Source of the DNA: Pirellulales bacterium
Lineage (GTDB): Bacteria > Planctomycetota > Planctomycetia > Pirellulales > Lacipirellulaceae
NCBI GenBank assembly: GCA_028279215.1
Contig: JANQOF010000064.1
Location: 1 to 64,000, forward strand
Length of the DNA: 64,000 nt
Direction of reading: 5' to 3'
Position numbers and translations under genes: made by a program. Below the pieces are notes generated by a model. It was given only the letters and a program-made list of their open reading frames with translations, was not told the DNA's origin and ran no database searches. Positions 32,008-43,744 of the stretch are shown here, piece after piece; within the stretch, counting starts at the first letter, position 1, and every line of letters starts with the position of its first letter.

Positions 32008-33036
32008 ATGGATCCGAACCATTTACCGGCGAGCGATTCGTCGCCCTATCACGAGGCGCTTGCGCACAGCGCGGGCCACTGGGGACTCGTTGCCGAAAGG
32101 ACGGCGCTGATTCGCGATGGCATCAACCACGTGTTCGGCGCCGAGTCGACCAACGGAGTTCCAGTCATTATTCGAATCAGTGATGGCGCGGCGCGAAGTC
32201 GTGGCGAGTTGCTCGGCGAGCTGCGGTGGCTCGACCACCTGATCCGCCATGGATGCACGGTCACAACGCCCATTCCTTCGCGCAACGGTGAGTTGCTGGA
32301 AACGATTGAAAGCGAAGGGAGCAAGATGTACGTCTGTTGCTTCCAGCGTTTTGGTGGTCGGGAGCTAAATCCCGCGACCGATGCAGAATGGAACGACAAA
32401 CTGTTTCTGACGCTCGGACGTGAGATCGGCCGTATCCACCGCGCTTCGGACGAACTACAACTACCGGCCGACCAGGATCGCTTGCCTTGGTACGAGAGCA
32501 AACTCACGCAGATATCCAGCCCGCTTCCGGAAGGCTTCAACTCACGCGTCGTTAAAGAGATGCAGGATTTCCTAAACGAATTGCGCGGGCGACCTACGCC
32601 GCCTCGCCGGTATGGCTTAGTGCACCGAGATCTCCATTCAGGCAACTTCTTGTTTGAACATGGAAAGGTAGAGATCATCGACTTCGATCTGGGCTGTTAT
32701 GGCTGGCGAACGATGGACTTCGCGGTCCTGCTGTTCTCGCACTACTACTACCCAAGCCTCCGCGTGCCGCGCGCGAACGAGTTGGCCGGGCATGTTTTGG
32801 AAACGATCGTGCGAGGCTACCGTGAAGAGTATTCAATGGATCGCGAACAGTTGGAAACCGTTGGCGATATGATCCTGCTGCATACGATTCTCAACTACTT
32901 TGTGATGGTGCCGGCGGTCGACCATTGGCAAGCCGCCTTGGGCAATCCACAGCTGCCCGTCACCGAGAGTCTGGCGTGGATCGAACAACTCTGGCTCGAC
33001 GGCCCCAAGCTGCAGGTCGATCTTGGCAACCTATAG
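32008..33036 (+). CDS. Aminoglycoside phosphotransferase-family kinase
   Basis: 342 residues. The APH/choline kinase fold shows the Brenner motif YGLVHRDLHSGNFLF (catalytic Asp) and the DFG-equivalent EIIDFDLGCYGWRTMDFAV. The N-terminal lobe has FGAESTNGVPVIIRI with a lysine replaced by Arg at the expected nucleotide contact. Substrate is unknown; homologues include SrkA-type stress kinases and homoserine kinase type II. It stands alone, converging with the gene ending at 33144. GGAG ribosome site present. Confidence 0.82.
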   Translation: MDPNHLPASDSSPYHEALAHSAGHWGLVAERTALIRDGINHVFGAESTNGVPVIIRISDGAARSRGELLGELRWLDHLIRHGCTVTTPIPSRNGELLETIESEGSKMYVCCFQRFGGRELNPATDAEWNDKLFLTLGREIGRIHRASDELQLPADQDRLPWYESKLTQISSPLPEGFNSRVVKEMQDFLNELRGRPTPPRRYGLVHRDLHSGNFLFEHGKVEIIDFDLGCYGWRTMDFAVLLFSHYYYPSLRVPRANELAGHVLETIVRGYREEYSMDREQLETVGDMILLHTILNYFVMVPAVDHWQAALGNPQLPVTESLAWIEQLWLDGPKLQVDLGNL

Positions 33037-33058
33037 CCGGACAAGAAACGCAGCGATG

Positions 33059-33123
33059 TCGGTGTTGGCTTGCACCGATTCTACAGGGATCAACTCAGCC
33101 AAATCGGCCTGTAGATTGAGTTG
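33059..33123. ncRNA. Candidate pseudoknotted structured element
   Basis: In 65 bases between convergent genes lie four complementary block pairs: TCGGTG/CACCGA (33059-33064, 33073-33078), CCGATT/AATCGG (33075-33080, 33102-33107), CTACAGG/CCTGTAG (33081-33087, 33108-33114) and CAACTCA/TGAGTTG (33091-33097, 33117-33123). The first two are mutually exclusive; the last three are interleaved. This suggests alternative folds or a pseudoknot. No T run follows on the plus strand. Confidence 0.4.
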
Positions 33124-33143
33124 TACTGCGGTTTCCGACTATT

Positions 33144-33725
33144 TCAAGTAACACCCGCGCTATCCCGACGCCGCTCCGGATACAACCACCAAAAGAACAC
33201 CCACGTCAGCGCCGGCATCACGGCCCACACCATCACGACGATTGTCATCGACATCGTGAGCAGCCGGGCGACGGGCTCAGCGATAGCGCCGGTAATGGGG
33301 CTGGCGAGCCATTGCATTAGGTACGACACAGGGTACAACCCCAGTAGCAAAAGTAGCGCCGACTTGTAGCGCGGCGGGGCTTGCGCGACGGCCTGACTGG
33401 GGAGCGTGAACCAGCGTTCCATGCCGGTCAGCGAGTTCACTTCTTCGCACTCGATGGTGATGCCTTCGAGACGCTCGAGCCACTCAGCCCGCTCGTCGGA
33501 ATCGAGCCAGTGTTCCAGGTGATCGGGCGAGTCGAATTGCAGCAGCGTGTGGAACTCAGTTTGATCCGGCCCCGAGCGAAGGACCGTGGCGCCGCGGCTA
33601 CCAGGGAACTTGGCCGCCTCGGCGTTGATGCCACTAGTCCATTCGGCGTACTGCTTCTGGTGCTTGGGCGGGACTCGGCGCGTGAAGATAGTGAGGATCG
33701 GACTCTGGAAGTGCTTGGTTGTCAT
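33144..33725 (-). CDS. Antibiotic-biosynthesis-monooxygenase-like membrane protein
   Basis: 193 residues from ATG 33725; the open frame to 33803 is less likely. The N-terminal 95 residues form an ABM-type ferredoxin-like domain (PILTIFTRRVPPKHQKQYAEWTSGINAEAA, RGATVLRSGPDQTEFHTLLQFDSPDHLEHWLDSDER). Three hydrophobic segments follow (SALLLLLGLYPVSYLMQWL, RLLTMSMTIVVMVWAVMPAL), so the protein is anchored in the inner membrane. ABM domains often act as small-molecule binding or quinone-related folds. It diverges from the NCS1 transporter, 217 bases apart. Confidence 0.8.
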   Translation of the reverse strand: MTTKHFQSPILTIFTRRVPPKHQKQYAEWTSGINAEAAKFPGSRGATVLRSGPDQTEFHTLLQFDSPDHLEHWLDSDERAEWLERLEGITIECEEVNSLTGMERWFTLPSQAVAQAPPRYKSALLLLLGLYPVSYLMQWLASPITGAIAEPVARLLTMSMTIVVMVWAVMPALTWVFFWWLYPERRRDSAGVT

Positions 33726-33942
33726 ACGATCGATCGCGAGATGATGGACACCTTTTGGCGGAGCTAGATACGTGTGTTGTACTGTATTCAAACGCCGGTG
33801 CATTGGCCCCGGTGGCGAGTGCCCGTCTGTCCCCTCTTCGAGCGAGTTACCACCAGCCGATCTCGAGCGTTATACTTCCGTCTGGTGGGCGCTAGGTGGG
33901 CAGACGACTATTCGACGACGGTCCTACGGCAGGAGCATCGAT

Positions 33943-35400
33943 TTGGACAGCATCTACGCCATTCGGTCCTACGATCCGAACTTCTACAACGACGATTTGG
34001 CGCCCATTCCAACCGCGGAGCGAAAGTGGGGTTGGTTTGAGATCTTCAACGTTTGGAACAACGACATTCAAAGCCTATTCGGCTACACGTTGGCCGCGTC
34101 GCTGTTCATTTCGTCGGGGCTCAACAGTTGGTTGACGTTCGCGGCGATAGTGCTGGCTGGATTCATCGTGATGGTGCTGGTGAATCTGACCGGCCGTCCG
34201 AGCGTGAAGTACGGCATCCCTTACCCGGTGATGGCCCGCGTTGCGATGGGCGTACACGGAGCGAAGTTCCCGGCTGTGATACGTGGGATTGTCGCCATCT
34301 TCTGGTATGGCGTGCAAACCTATTTCGCGTCGACCGCCGTGGCCATCTTGCTCGACGCAGTGCTCGGCTTTTCAGGCGGTACGGAGCTGCTTGGTATGAC
34401 CACCGCGGGTTGGATCTCGTACGCAATTGTCTCGGTGTTCCAAGTAGGACTGTTCATGATGGGCATCGAGTTCGTCGGCAAGTTTCTGAACTATGCCGGG
34501 CCGTTTGTGTATGCCGTGATGATCGCGCTCTTGGCGGTCATCTGGTGGCAGGCGGGCGGGGCGCTTTTGGCCGAGGTGGGCAACATCTTCCAATCGCCGG
34601 GCGAGACGCAGCAGAGCACGTTGATTGGCTTTGCCGGTGTCGTGGGGACGATGATTGCCTACTTCGCCCCGGTGATTATCAACTTCGGCGACTTCTCGCG
34701 GTTCGTCAAAACCCAAGGCAAGATGCGTGCGGGAAACCTCTGGGGCCTACCGGTGTCGATGACGTTCTTTTCGCTAATCGCCCTATTGATCACGGCCGGA
34801 ACGGTGGTGATTTTCGGCGAGAAGCTAACTAATCCCGCCGACATCGTTGAGCGGATCGACAACGTCTGGCTAACGGCCATTGCGGCCGTGACTTTCTTCA
34901 CCGCCACGGTCGGCATCAATCTGGTGGCGAACTTCATTCCACCCGCGTACGACATCGCCAATCTGCTGCCCTCGAAAATCTCCGCCAAGTCGGGCGGGTT
35001 GATCACCGCGGTGATCGCGTTCTTCATCGGCGCACTCTACCCCGCGTTGATTCAAGAGATCGGAATCGCCGATTTCGTCGAATCGTTGGGGGCGTTGGTC
35101 GCCCCGCTCTACGGAATCCTCGTTGCCGACTATTACGTGATCCGCAGGCAGAAAATCGATCTCACGGACCTCTACTCGAACGATTCAGACGACACGTACT
35201 ACTACAGCGGCGGCTGGAACCCGAAGGCGATCGTGGCGTTCGGTATCGCTGCGGTTTTCTCGGTGGCGACCGTCTGGGTACCCGTCCTGAAGGCACTCGC
35301 CGGATTCGGCTGGATCCTAGGCGCGATTCTCGGCGGCGGGATTTACTTGGTGCTAATGATGGGCAAAGAAGTGCTGCGCGTGGACCGAAGTGTCAGTTAG
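33943..35400 (+). CDS. NCS1-family nucleobase/allantoin transporter
   Basis: 485 residues from TTG 33943 (AGGAG 7 bases upstream); the frame to 33772 is open but does not read like this family. The N-terminal signature NDDLAPIPTAERKWGWFEIFNVWNNDI, the KYGIPYPVMARVAMGVHGAKFP segment and about 12 hydrophobic helices identify the nucleobase-cation-symport-1 family (CodB, PucI, AllP). Substrate is uncertain among purines, pyrimidines, allantoin or hydantoins. A divergent ABM-like gene could belong to the same pathway. Confidence 0.88.
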   Translation: MDSIYAIRSYDPNFYNDDLAPIPTAERKWGWFEIFNVWNNDIQSLFGYTLAASLFISSGLNSWLTFAAIVLAGFIVMVLVNLTGRPSVKYGIPYPVMARVAMGVHGAKFPAVIRGIVAIFWYGVQTYFASTAVAILLDAVLGFSGGTELLGMTTAGWISYAIVSVFQVGLFMMGIEFVGKFLNYAGPFVYAVMIALLAVIWWQAGGALLAEVGNIFQSPGETQQSTLIGFAGVVGTMIAYFAPVIINFGDFSRFVKTQGKMRAGNLWGLPVSMTFFSLIALLITAGTVVIFGEKLTNPADIVERIDNVWLTAIAAVTFFTATVGINLVANFIPPAYDIANLLPSKISAKSGGLITAVIAFFIGALYPALIQEIGIADFVESLGALVAPLYGILVADYYVIRRQKIDLTDLYSNDSDDTYYYSGGWNPKAIVAFGIAAVFSVATVWVPVLKALAGFGWILGAILGGGIYLVLMMGKEVLRVDRSVS

Positions 35401-35659
35401 CATATGTCTACCATCTCAATCGCAGTTAACCCCTCGAAAGAGGTAAGTGCATAGGGCGCGCCAGGCGAGTACGCAGCATCTAGTGTTTCCCCCGCCTACA
35501 TGGTTGCGTTCATGATGTCGACTGATAGAATGCGTGCCAGACTTGTCTAGTACATTTGCTTGACTTGATGCCTCTGTTGCACGCTTCGCGGCATCTAATG
35601 ATCATTGGGGATGAAGTCGGTCTGAGCTGTGGCCCAGCATATCTTCCAGAGGTACCGCC

Positions 35660-36229
35660 ATGAACCTAAAGGTGCTCGACACTGATCTGCCTGACGGGAA
35701 GCTGCAACGGCGTGCAGAGCTGGACGGAGTGCAGTTGGCGGTTGTCGTTGAAGACCCGAATGAACAAGACGCGACCATCAGTTGGCCTGCGGTAAGCACG
35801 CCTTACTCAGCTCCAATCGAGCACTGGCTGCTTGGCGTGCTACCAAATTACGACGCCGCGCCGGATGAAGCCAATCTTCAATTGGAGTGGATCTACGACG
35901 GACAGGTAAAGGACAAGAAAATAGAAGCGCCTTACAAACTAAACGCCGTGGAAGATGCCTTCACGTTGACCCATGGAGACAACTACCAGTCCGAGCTCGA
36001 GTACCTGCTGCTCAACACGAGAAATCTCTTGTTAGAGATGGCTGTTGCCAATGGGTTGACGTCTTGGATGAGCGCGACAATGTCCCAATTCGATGGATAC
36101 GCGTTTCCGTCGCTGTTTCAGAGATATCACCAATTCCAAGAGTTCCGTGATAGCGAGTCGGACGTTGGCCAGTCGATGTTTGGCAAGGACAGTCGTCTGC
36201 CAATTCTGAACAAGCAATTCCTTCGTTGA
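35660..36229 (+). CDS. Hypothetical protein, first gene of an unknown cassette
   Basis: 189 residues without signal or membrane segment, acidic, with FTLTHGDNYQSELEYLLLNTRNLLLEMAVANG and a C-terminal MFGKDSRLPILNKQF. No recognised family. The next two genes follow on the same strand 17 and 26 bases later, forming a three-gene cassette flanked by the NCS1 transporter and a patatin-like gene. The codon use is less GC-rich than the neighbours, consistent with acquisition by transfer. Confidence 0.6.
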   Translation: MNLKVLDTDLPDGKLQRRAELDGVQLAVVVEDPNEQDATISWPAVSTPYSAPIEHWLLGVLPNYDAAPDEANLQLEWIYDGQVKDKKIEAPYKLNAVEDAFTLTHGDNYQSELEYLLLNTRNLLLEMAVANGLTSWMSATMSQFDGYAFPSLFQRYHQFQEFRDSESDVGQSMFGKDSRLPILNKQFLR

Positions 36230-36246
36230 GTCAAGGAGGTGCATAG

Positions 36247-36633
36247 ATGGGTAAATGGCAAAAAGGTAGTGGGCTTCGGTTTCGTGCCAATGCGAGCCCC
36301 AGCAAGTTTCGGGCAGGGGTTTCGATCGAGGGCGACGTCGAAGTGGAGTATCGGAACTACACTTGGAACGACCAAGATGCTCTGAGCCTAGACGTGCTAT
36401 CAGGTAATACGAGAGTTGCGACTACAAACCACCAGCAATCACAGACTACCGTACCGGCGCGGACCAAAAAGTACACACTCACGGGAGGCTTTGGGACGGA
36501 GACTGGCAGTATCGGAAAATGGTCGCCAGGAACTGGTGCTGGAAAAACAGACCTGATCGTGGAAATTCGGCTCACAAATGCAACCGGATACCGTGGCGTG
36601 CATAACTGTCGACATGAAGTCGAATCGCAATAG
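36247..36633 (+). CDS. Hypothetical beta-rich protein of the cassette
   Basis: 128 residues with a strong AAGGAGG ribosome site. Strand-rich and Thr/Gly/Ser-rich (DVLSGNTRVATTNHQQSQTTVPARTKKYTLTGGFG). Without a signal peptide, though glycine- and threonine-rich beta proteins may be pore-forming or sugar-binding. No family was recognised. Middle gene of the 35660-37073 cassette. Confidence 0.6.
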   Translation: MGKWQKGSGLRFRANASPSKFRAGVSIEGDVEVEYRNYTWNDQDALSLDVLSGNTRVATTNHQQSQTTVPARTKKYTLTGGFGTETGSIGKWSPGTGAGKTDLIVEIRLTNATGYRGVHNCRHEVESQ

Positions 36634-36659
36634 CCAGCAAACAACACTACAGGCTTACC

Positions 36660-37073
36660 ATGGCGGAACCACTATGGGGCATGATTGCTGTATCTGCCAT
36701 TCGAATCGTGGTTGGGCTGATACCACTGTTTGAGTTCGACTGGGAAGATACGTCGCTAGGAAACGCGTCCCTTAAGGAAGCCAAAGAGATTTCGGCAGTC
36801 GTAAGCTCACGCTTACTACTTCTTTCGTGGCCGCTTACTTTCTTTGTTTCGGTGATGAGCAAAGCGGACGCAATGAAAGTTGGCCTTGAGCCGGTAGCTA
36901 TATGCATGTTTGTAGCCATACTGGCGTTGCTCATCGTGTGCTTCTATATAGTACCGACTTGGATTTTACGCCACCCACTCCTTCCGCTGTGTCTCGCTGT
37001 GGTTGTATCGATCGTCGACATTTGCACTCAACAAGTCCTCGCACAAACTGTCGCTGATGCGATTACCGTATAG
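36660..37073 (+). CDS. Small membrane protein of the cassette
   Basis: 137 residues. Hydrophobic segments near 7-23 (IAVSAIRIVVGLIPLFEF), 52-70 (LLLLSWPLTFFVSVMS), 81-98 (VAICMFVAILALLIVCFYIV) and 104-121 (PLLPLCLAVVVSIVDI), so probably four helices. Acidic loop after the first helix. It is the last gene of the unknown cassette and converges with the patatin-like gene. A soluble pair plus a membrane protein suggests a toxin/immunity or transport unit, but nothing in the sequence decides. Confidence 0.6.
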   Translation: MAEPLWGMIAVSAIRIVVGLIPLFEFDWEDTSLGNASLKEAKEISAVVSSRLLLLSWPLTFFVSVMSKADAMKVGLEPVAICMFVAILALLIVCFYIVPTWILRHPLLPLCLAVVVSIVDICTQQVLAQTVADAITV

Positions 37074-37101
37074 CGGTAGTAGTATCCGATGCCCCCCCGC
37101 G

Positions 37102-39234
37102 TCACTTGTAAGTCCAGCGGCATTCGTACGTCGTTTCCTCCTTCGGATTGACTACCGACCAACCGATCAGCGAACCGTACGGGTGGTCGATCTTGTACCG
37201 CGAATCAAGAACCTCTGGCGCCGAAGCGCCATCGGTGGGGTACTGAACCAGATTGTAGGTGCGGTACGGTCGATCCTCTGGGAACAGCAACCACATCGAC
37301 ATGAGGTCGGTCTTCAGTTTCGTCGTAACAAAACGAGCACGCGACTGTTCCTTCGGTATATCGACCAGCATGTCGACCTCTAGCGGCACCGGCTCGCCAA
37401 GCGCGACGCCGTCTAAGTCCCATTCGAATAGGTAAACCGTTCGCATCTGGCCGAGGATCTCAATCGGTTTGACGACCTTCTTGATTGTCGCCTGAAAGTC
37501 GCGCGAGGGCTGCCTGAACTCCATGTCGGCGACGGTCAACGGGAATGTAAGCGTCACACGGCGATCCTCACCCTTTGGATACGATTCCAGCAGTTTGAGC
37601 TCGATGCGGTCCGACACATACAGCTTTCCCCGCCGCGCCTTGACCGTCTCGTTGGGATGCCAATGCCGTAGATCGATGATGCGGCTATGCGTCATCAGCT
37701 CGATGTGATCCTTATCGATCGGTACGGCTTCCGGAACTTCGATCACCTCGTCCGCCATCCAACCCTCCGTGGGATCCTCGTGCACTAGTTGGAGAACGCG
37801 TCGAATATCTGGGTCGCCCTGAGAAATCGCCTCATTGATTTCAGTTAGCATTTGCGCCCGGTCGTAGAGCTGATAAACCTGCAGAGGAAGATAGCCAAGC
37901 AAAAAGAGTGCCAACGCCACGTATAAGTAGGTCGGCCAGTCGCGAAAGTCGAATAGCGTCGACCACACCCGCCGCACTGCCGAACCGCGAAGTCGCCGAG
38001 CGATGGCAGTTGGGGCCGATGCCGCTGCGTGGCCAGCGGCGCGTTTTGCGTCGACGGTGGGCAACGTGTGTTCGGCAACCGGCGCCCAAACGTCGCCATT
38101 CGAATTCTCCACGTCGTCGTCGCCGTGTTGCTGGCGGTAGACCTTGCGGGCAACTTCATACCCGTGCTGGGCGAGCCCGTTTACTTCCTCGTCAGAGAAG
38201 CAATCGAGGTCGGTACGAATGGTCTGGACTTCGGCCTGGATCACTGGATGCAAGGTTGGTTGCTCATCCTCGGCAACGCTCTCGGTGATGGGCATGAACA
38301 GGTAACCTGCTTGTCTACCGAAGTTCTCTCGTTCCAATTGCCAAACGCGATCCCAAAGGATGTCGGATGCTCGTACCGACTGGCCGATGAAACCGAGCGA
38401 GTTGTCAGTAAGAATCTGAAACGGCTTGCCGGCATCGCTGACAATCACTTCGTCGAAGTTCTCGCCAAGTCGGTCCAGCCAGTGAAATGCACGGATGCCA
38501 AGATTATCGAATACGCCACCGTCGGTGAAATACTCAGTGGAAAACTCTCCCTCGCGAACGCCCAAGTCGGCGGCGGTCACTTCAACCGGCGGAAAGAACC
38601 CGGGAAACGCCGACGACGCGCCCACGATGCGCGAGATGCTCGCTATTTTGGCGGGTATGTGCTCAAAGCGAACCTCCCCGCCATTGGTGCGCTGTTGGAC
38701 GTACAATCCACTTCGATTGAACACCGACAGCTTGCCGTTGCTTACTCTGGTCGCCAATATGTGTAGCGACGGTTGCTCGGGCAGTTCATACAAACAGCGG
38801 TCGCCGTAAAGCCGCTCTTTGTAGTAGTGTTCCAGAATCGCGTTGGGCGTGAGGTTGCGAATCGGCCGACGCGTCAACTTCGCAAGCATCCGCAATGGAT
38901 ACTGCAACGGCATGCGGCGGACGATGTGATTCCGCACATCGAATTGGACAAATCGTACGACTTCCGCCACCGCCTCGTCGAAACGTTCGTCGTCGCCTGT
39001 ATAGCAATCCCAGTTCAGCACCAAGTGCGCGGCGAGAATGCTGCCGCCCGACACCGACGCAATGTCGGTGACATGCTGCAACTGGCCCGCATCCTTGAGA
39101 AACCGAAGGATTCCCAAGTGATACAACGTGGCGCGAAACCCCCCGCCAGATAGTGCCAGCCCAAGCCGTGGCATGAAGCCTTCCCGAATGTCAGACGAGA
39201 GCCATCGCGAGTGGTGTTCTCTGATGGCGCTCAC
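37102..39234 (-). CDS. Patatin-like phospholipase with membrane and novel C-terminal domain
   Basis: 710 residues from GTG 39234; ATG 39174 is possible. The patatin domain (about 20-340) has the oxyanion segment RLGLALSGGGFRA, the catalytic serine in SVSGGS and the aspartate in DGGVFDNLG. A hydrophobic helix follows near 425-448 (YLYVALALFLLGYLPLQVYQ), then about 260 residues of unknown beta-rich sequence ending in TTYECRWTYK. Patatins hydrolyse acyl ester bonds of lipids. Enzyme domain, anchor and a large unassigned sensor-like domain in one chain is unusual. Confidence 0.83.
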   Translation of the reverse strand: MSAIREHHSRWLSSDIREGFMPRLGLALSGGGFRATLYHLGILRFLKDAGQLQHVTDIASVSGGSILAAHLVLNWDCYTGDDERFDEAVAEVVRFVQFDVRNHIVRRMPLQYPLRMLAKLTRRPIRNLTPNAILEHYYKERLYGDRCLYELPEQPSLHILATRVSNGKLSVFNRSGLYVQQRTNGGEVRFEHIPAKIASISRIVGASSAFPGFFPPVEVTAADLGVREGEFSTEYFTDGGVFDNLGIRAFHWLDRLGENFDEVIVSDAGKPFQILTDNSLGFIGQSVRASDILWDRVWQLERENFGRQAGYLFMPITESVAEDEQPTLHPVIQAEVQTIRTDLDCFSDEEVNGLAQHGYEVARKVYRQQHGDDDVENSNGDVWAPVAEHTLPTVDAKRAAGHAAASAPTAIARRLRGSAVRRVWSTLFDFRDWPTYLYVALALFLLGYLPLQVYQLYDRAQMLTEINEAISQGDPDIRRVLQLVHEDPTEGWMADEVIEVPEAVPIDKDHIELMTHSRIIDLRHWHPNETVKARRGKLYVSDRIELKLLESYPKGEDRRVTLTFPLTVADMEFRQPSRDFQATIKKVVKPIEILGQMRTVYLFEWDLDGVALGEPVPLEVDMLVDIPKEQSRARFVTTKLKTDLMSMWLLFPEDRPYRTYNLVQYPTDGASAPEVLDSRYKIDHPYGSLIGWSVVNPKEETTYECRWTYK

Positions 39235-39363
39235 TGACCAGCAGATCGCGATGCTTACATATCTACAGTGTAATCAATCGCGTACTTGCTTCCAGCACAT
39301 TCGGCGCGGCCGGCGGCAATCCCTAGCCGATGCGCAATGGATTGCCTGCCGATCCCATGCGCG

Positions 39364-41889
<2,526 letters not shown>

Positions 41890-42050
41890 TCAGTCGATAA
41901 AGCCAATGCATAGTTATCATGGCTGCGATGCGTTTTGAGAATAGCTGCATTTGGGCATCCAGGCGCTAATCGACACCCTTGCCGCCGCGCCACGCTCGCG
42001 TCGATACTGCAAAGGACGGCGGTGCTTTGCACTTAACCTAGGAGGCACTT

Positions 42051-42581
42051 ATGGACCAACCACTCGCCAATCAGCAAATCCTCTCTTTCGTGGGCGACAT
42101 CTACGAAGACCTCGAACTCTGGTACCCCAAGCTGCGAATGATCGAGGCTGGTGCCCAGGTGGTAGTCGCGGGCCCTGAGGCTGAGTGCGTATACCAGGGC
42201 AAGAATGGCTACCCAGCCAAATCCGACATCGCCATCGCGGATGCCAACGCGGCGAAATTCGATGGCCTGCTGGTGCCCGGAGGGTTCATGCCCGATAAGT
42301 TGCGGCGCGACCCCGAGGTGCTCTCGCTGGTTCGCGACTTCGACGCGGCCGGCAAGTTGATCGCCGCGATTTGCCATGGAGGGTGGATTCCGATTTCGGC
42401 CGGCGTTTATCGCGGCGTGCGGGTAACCGGATCGCTGGGCATCAAAGACGACCTCGTGAACGCAGGAGCGGCTTGGGAAGACGCGCCCGTGGTGGTCGAT
42501 CGGCATTTTGTATCGAGCCGGAAACCAGACGACCTGCCAGAGTTCTGCCGCGGCATGCTCGACGTGCTTTCGCCAGTCTGA
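42051..42581 (+). CDS. DJ-1/PfpI-family protein
   Basis: 176 residues, AGGAGG ribosome site. The class I amidotransferase-like fold includes DGLLVPGGFMPDKL and the nucleophile elbow AAICHGGW with Cys. Members act as glyoxalase/deglycases or stress chaperones. The C-terminus is cut short only slightly relative to the family. It shares an intergenic region of about 250 bases with katG, which may mean joint redox control; no specific regulator site was identified. Confidence 0.88.
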   Translation: MDQPLANQQILSFVGDIYEDLELWYPKLRMIEAGAQVVVAGPEAECVYQGKNGYPAKSDIAIADANAAKFDGLLVPGGFMPDKLRRDPEVLSLVRDFDAAGKLIAAICHGGWIPISAGVYRGVRVTGSLGIKDDLVNAGAAWEDAPVVVDRHFVSSRKPDDLPEFCRGMLDVLSPV

Positions 42582-42660
42582 CGGTGGTGAACCTCGATGC
42601 GTTGCTTCAAGTCTCGACGATTAAGATCGCACTTCGTCACTTCGCGTAAGGCTCCTACCC

Positions 42661-43599
42661 GTGGACGACTCACCACCAGAACCCGTCGTCGCGACTGCTC
42701 CCGCAGAGCGGTTCTCGTCGGGCGTGGTGTTGGCGATCGTTGGCACCTTCTTATTCGCCCTCAAGAGCATTGTCATCAAGCTCGCTTACGCCGCGGACGC
42801 GACGTCGCTTGATGTGCTCGCAGTGCGAATGGCGATGGCGCTGCCTTTCTATGTAGCGATGCTGTGCTGGTTGCGTCGACCGAGTAGCGAGAACAATCGG
42901 CGACCAATTACCGGCACTCAGGTTGCCGTCGCCATGGTGCTTGGCTTCTTGGGTTACTACCTGGCGTCGTACCTCGATCTGCGCGGGTTGGAGTACATCT
43001 CGGCGCAGCTCGAACGGCTCACCCTGTTCACCTATCCCACGATGGTTGCGGTGCTGGCCGCTATGTTTCTCAAGGAGCCGCTAACGCCGAGAATCATTGC
43101 AGCCATCGCGCTCTCTTACGCCGGTGTCTTTCTGATGTACGGTCAAGAGGCACGCACCTCGCCAAGCGGCGCCGTGGGCTGGGGCGTCGCGCTCGTGCTC
43201 GGATCGGCGTTTAGCTATTCGCTATACTTACTGCTAGCAAAGCCAATGATGCAGCGCATCGGCAGTCGGCGGTTCACCAGCCTAGCGATGATTGGATCCA
43301 CGGCGTTCGTCGCGGTGCATTACGTGGCCGCCATGCCGGTTAGCAACTTGTTGAAGCTGGCACCCGTGGTCTACTTGTACGGCTTTGTGTTAGCAGTGGT
43401 TTGCACGGTGCTGCCGAGTTTCATGATCAACGAGTCGATTGTTCGCATCGGCGCCACCCGCACCACGGTAATCGGTACCGTTGGCCCGGTGCTCACCATG
43501 CTACTGGCCATCGTGGTGCTCGACGAACCTTCCACGATCTACCACGCCGCCGGCATGTTGATTGCAGTGCTGGGCGTGAGCTTGGTCGCGGTGCGGTGA
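42661..43599 (+). CDS. EamA-family (DMT) transporter
   Basis: 312 residues from GTG 42661. Ten hydrophobic helices in two repeated halves, with the EamA signatures SVIIKLAY-like SIVIKLAYAAD in the first half and IGATRTTVIGTVGPVLTMLLAIVVLDEP in the second. These carriers export metabolites or amino acids; the substrate cannot be told. It follows the PfpI gene by 80 bases and is probably its own transcription unit. Confidence 0.88.
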   Translation: MDDSPPEPVVATAPAERFSSGVVLAIVGTFLFALKSIVIKLAYAADATSLDVLAVRMAMALPFYVAMLCWLRRPSSENNRRPITGTQVAVAMVLGFLGYYLASYLDLRGLEYISAQLERLTLFTYPTMVAVLAAMFLKEPLTPRIIAAIALSYAGVFLMYGQEARTSPSGAVGWGVALVLGSAFSYSLYLLLAKPMMQRIGSRRFTSLAMIGSTAFVAVHYVAAMPVSNLLKLAPVVYLYGFVLAVVCTVLPSFMINESIVRIGATRTTVIGTVGPVLTMLLAIVVLDEPSTIYHAAGMLIAVLGVSLVAVR

Positions 43600-43744
43600 G
43601 GTAGCGCCCCGATCCACCGCACACCGGTCGAAAGCGACGATTGTCGATCGTGGTTGCCCCCTGTCCGCAGAGGTTTCGCTTTACCCCCCGAGGCATCAAC
43701 TGCGCGACTCGGCTATCAAGCGAACAACCTGGGAGGGACTGCAA

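Noticed and set aside
35401..35659. Possible operator or attachment site before the three-gene cassette
   Set aside because: No repeat or tRNA-like sequence was found; the stretch shows only scattered short repeats.
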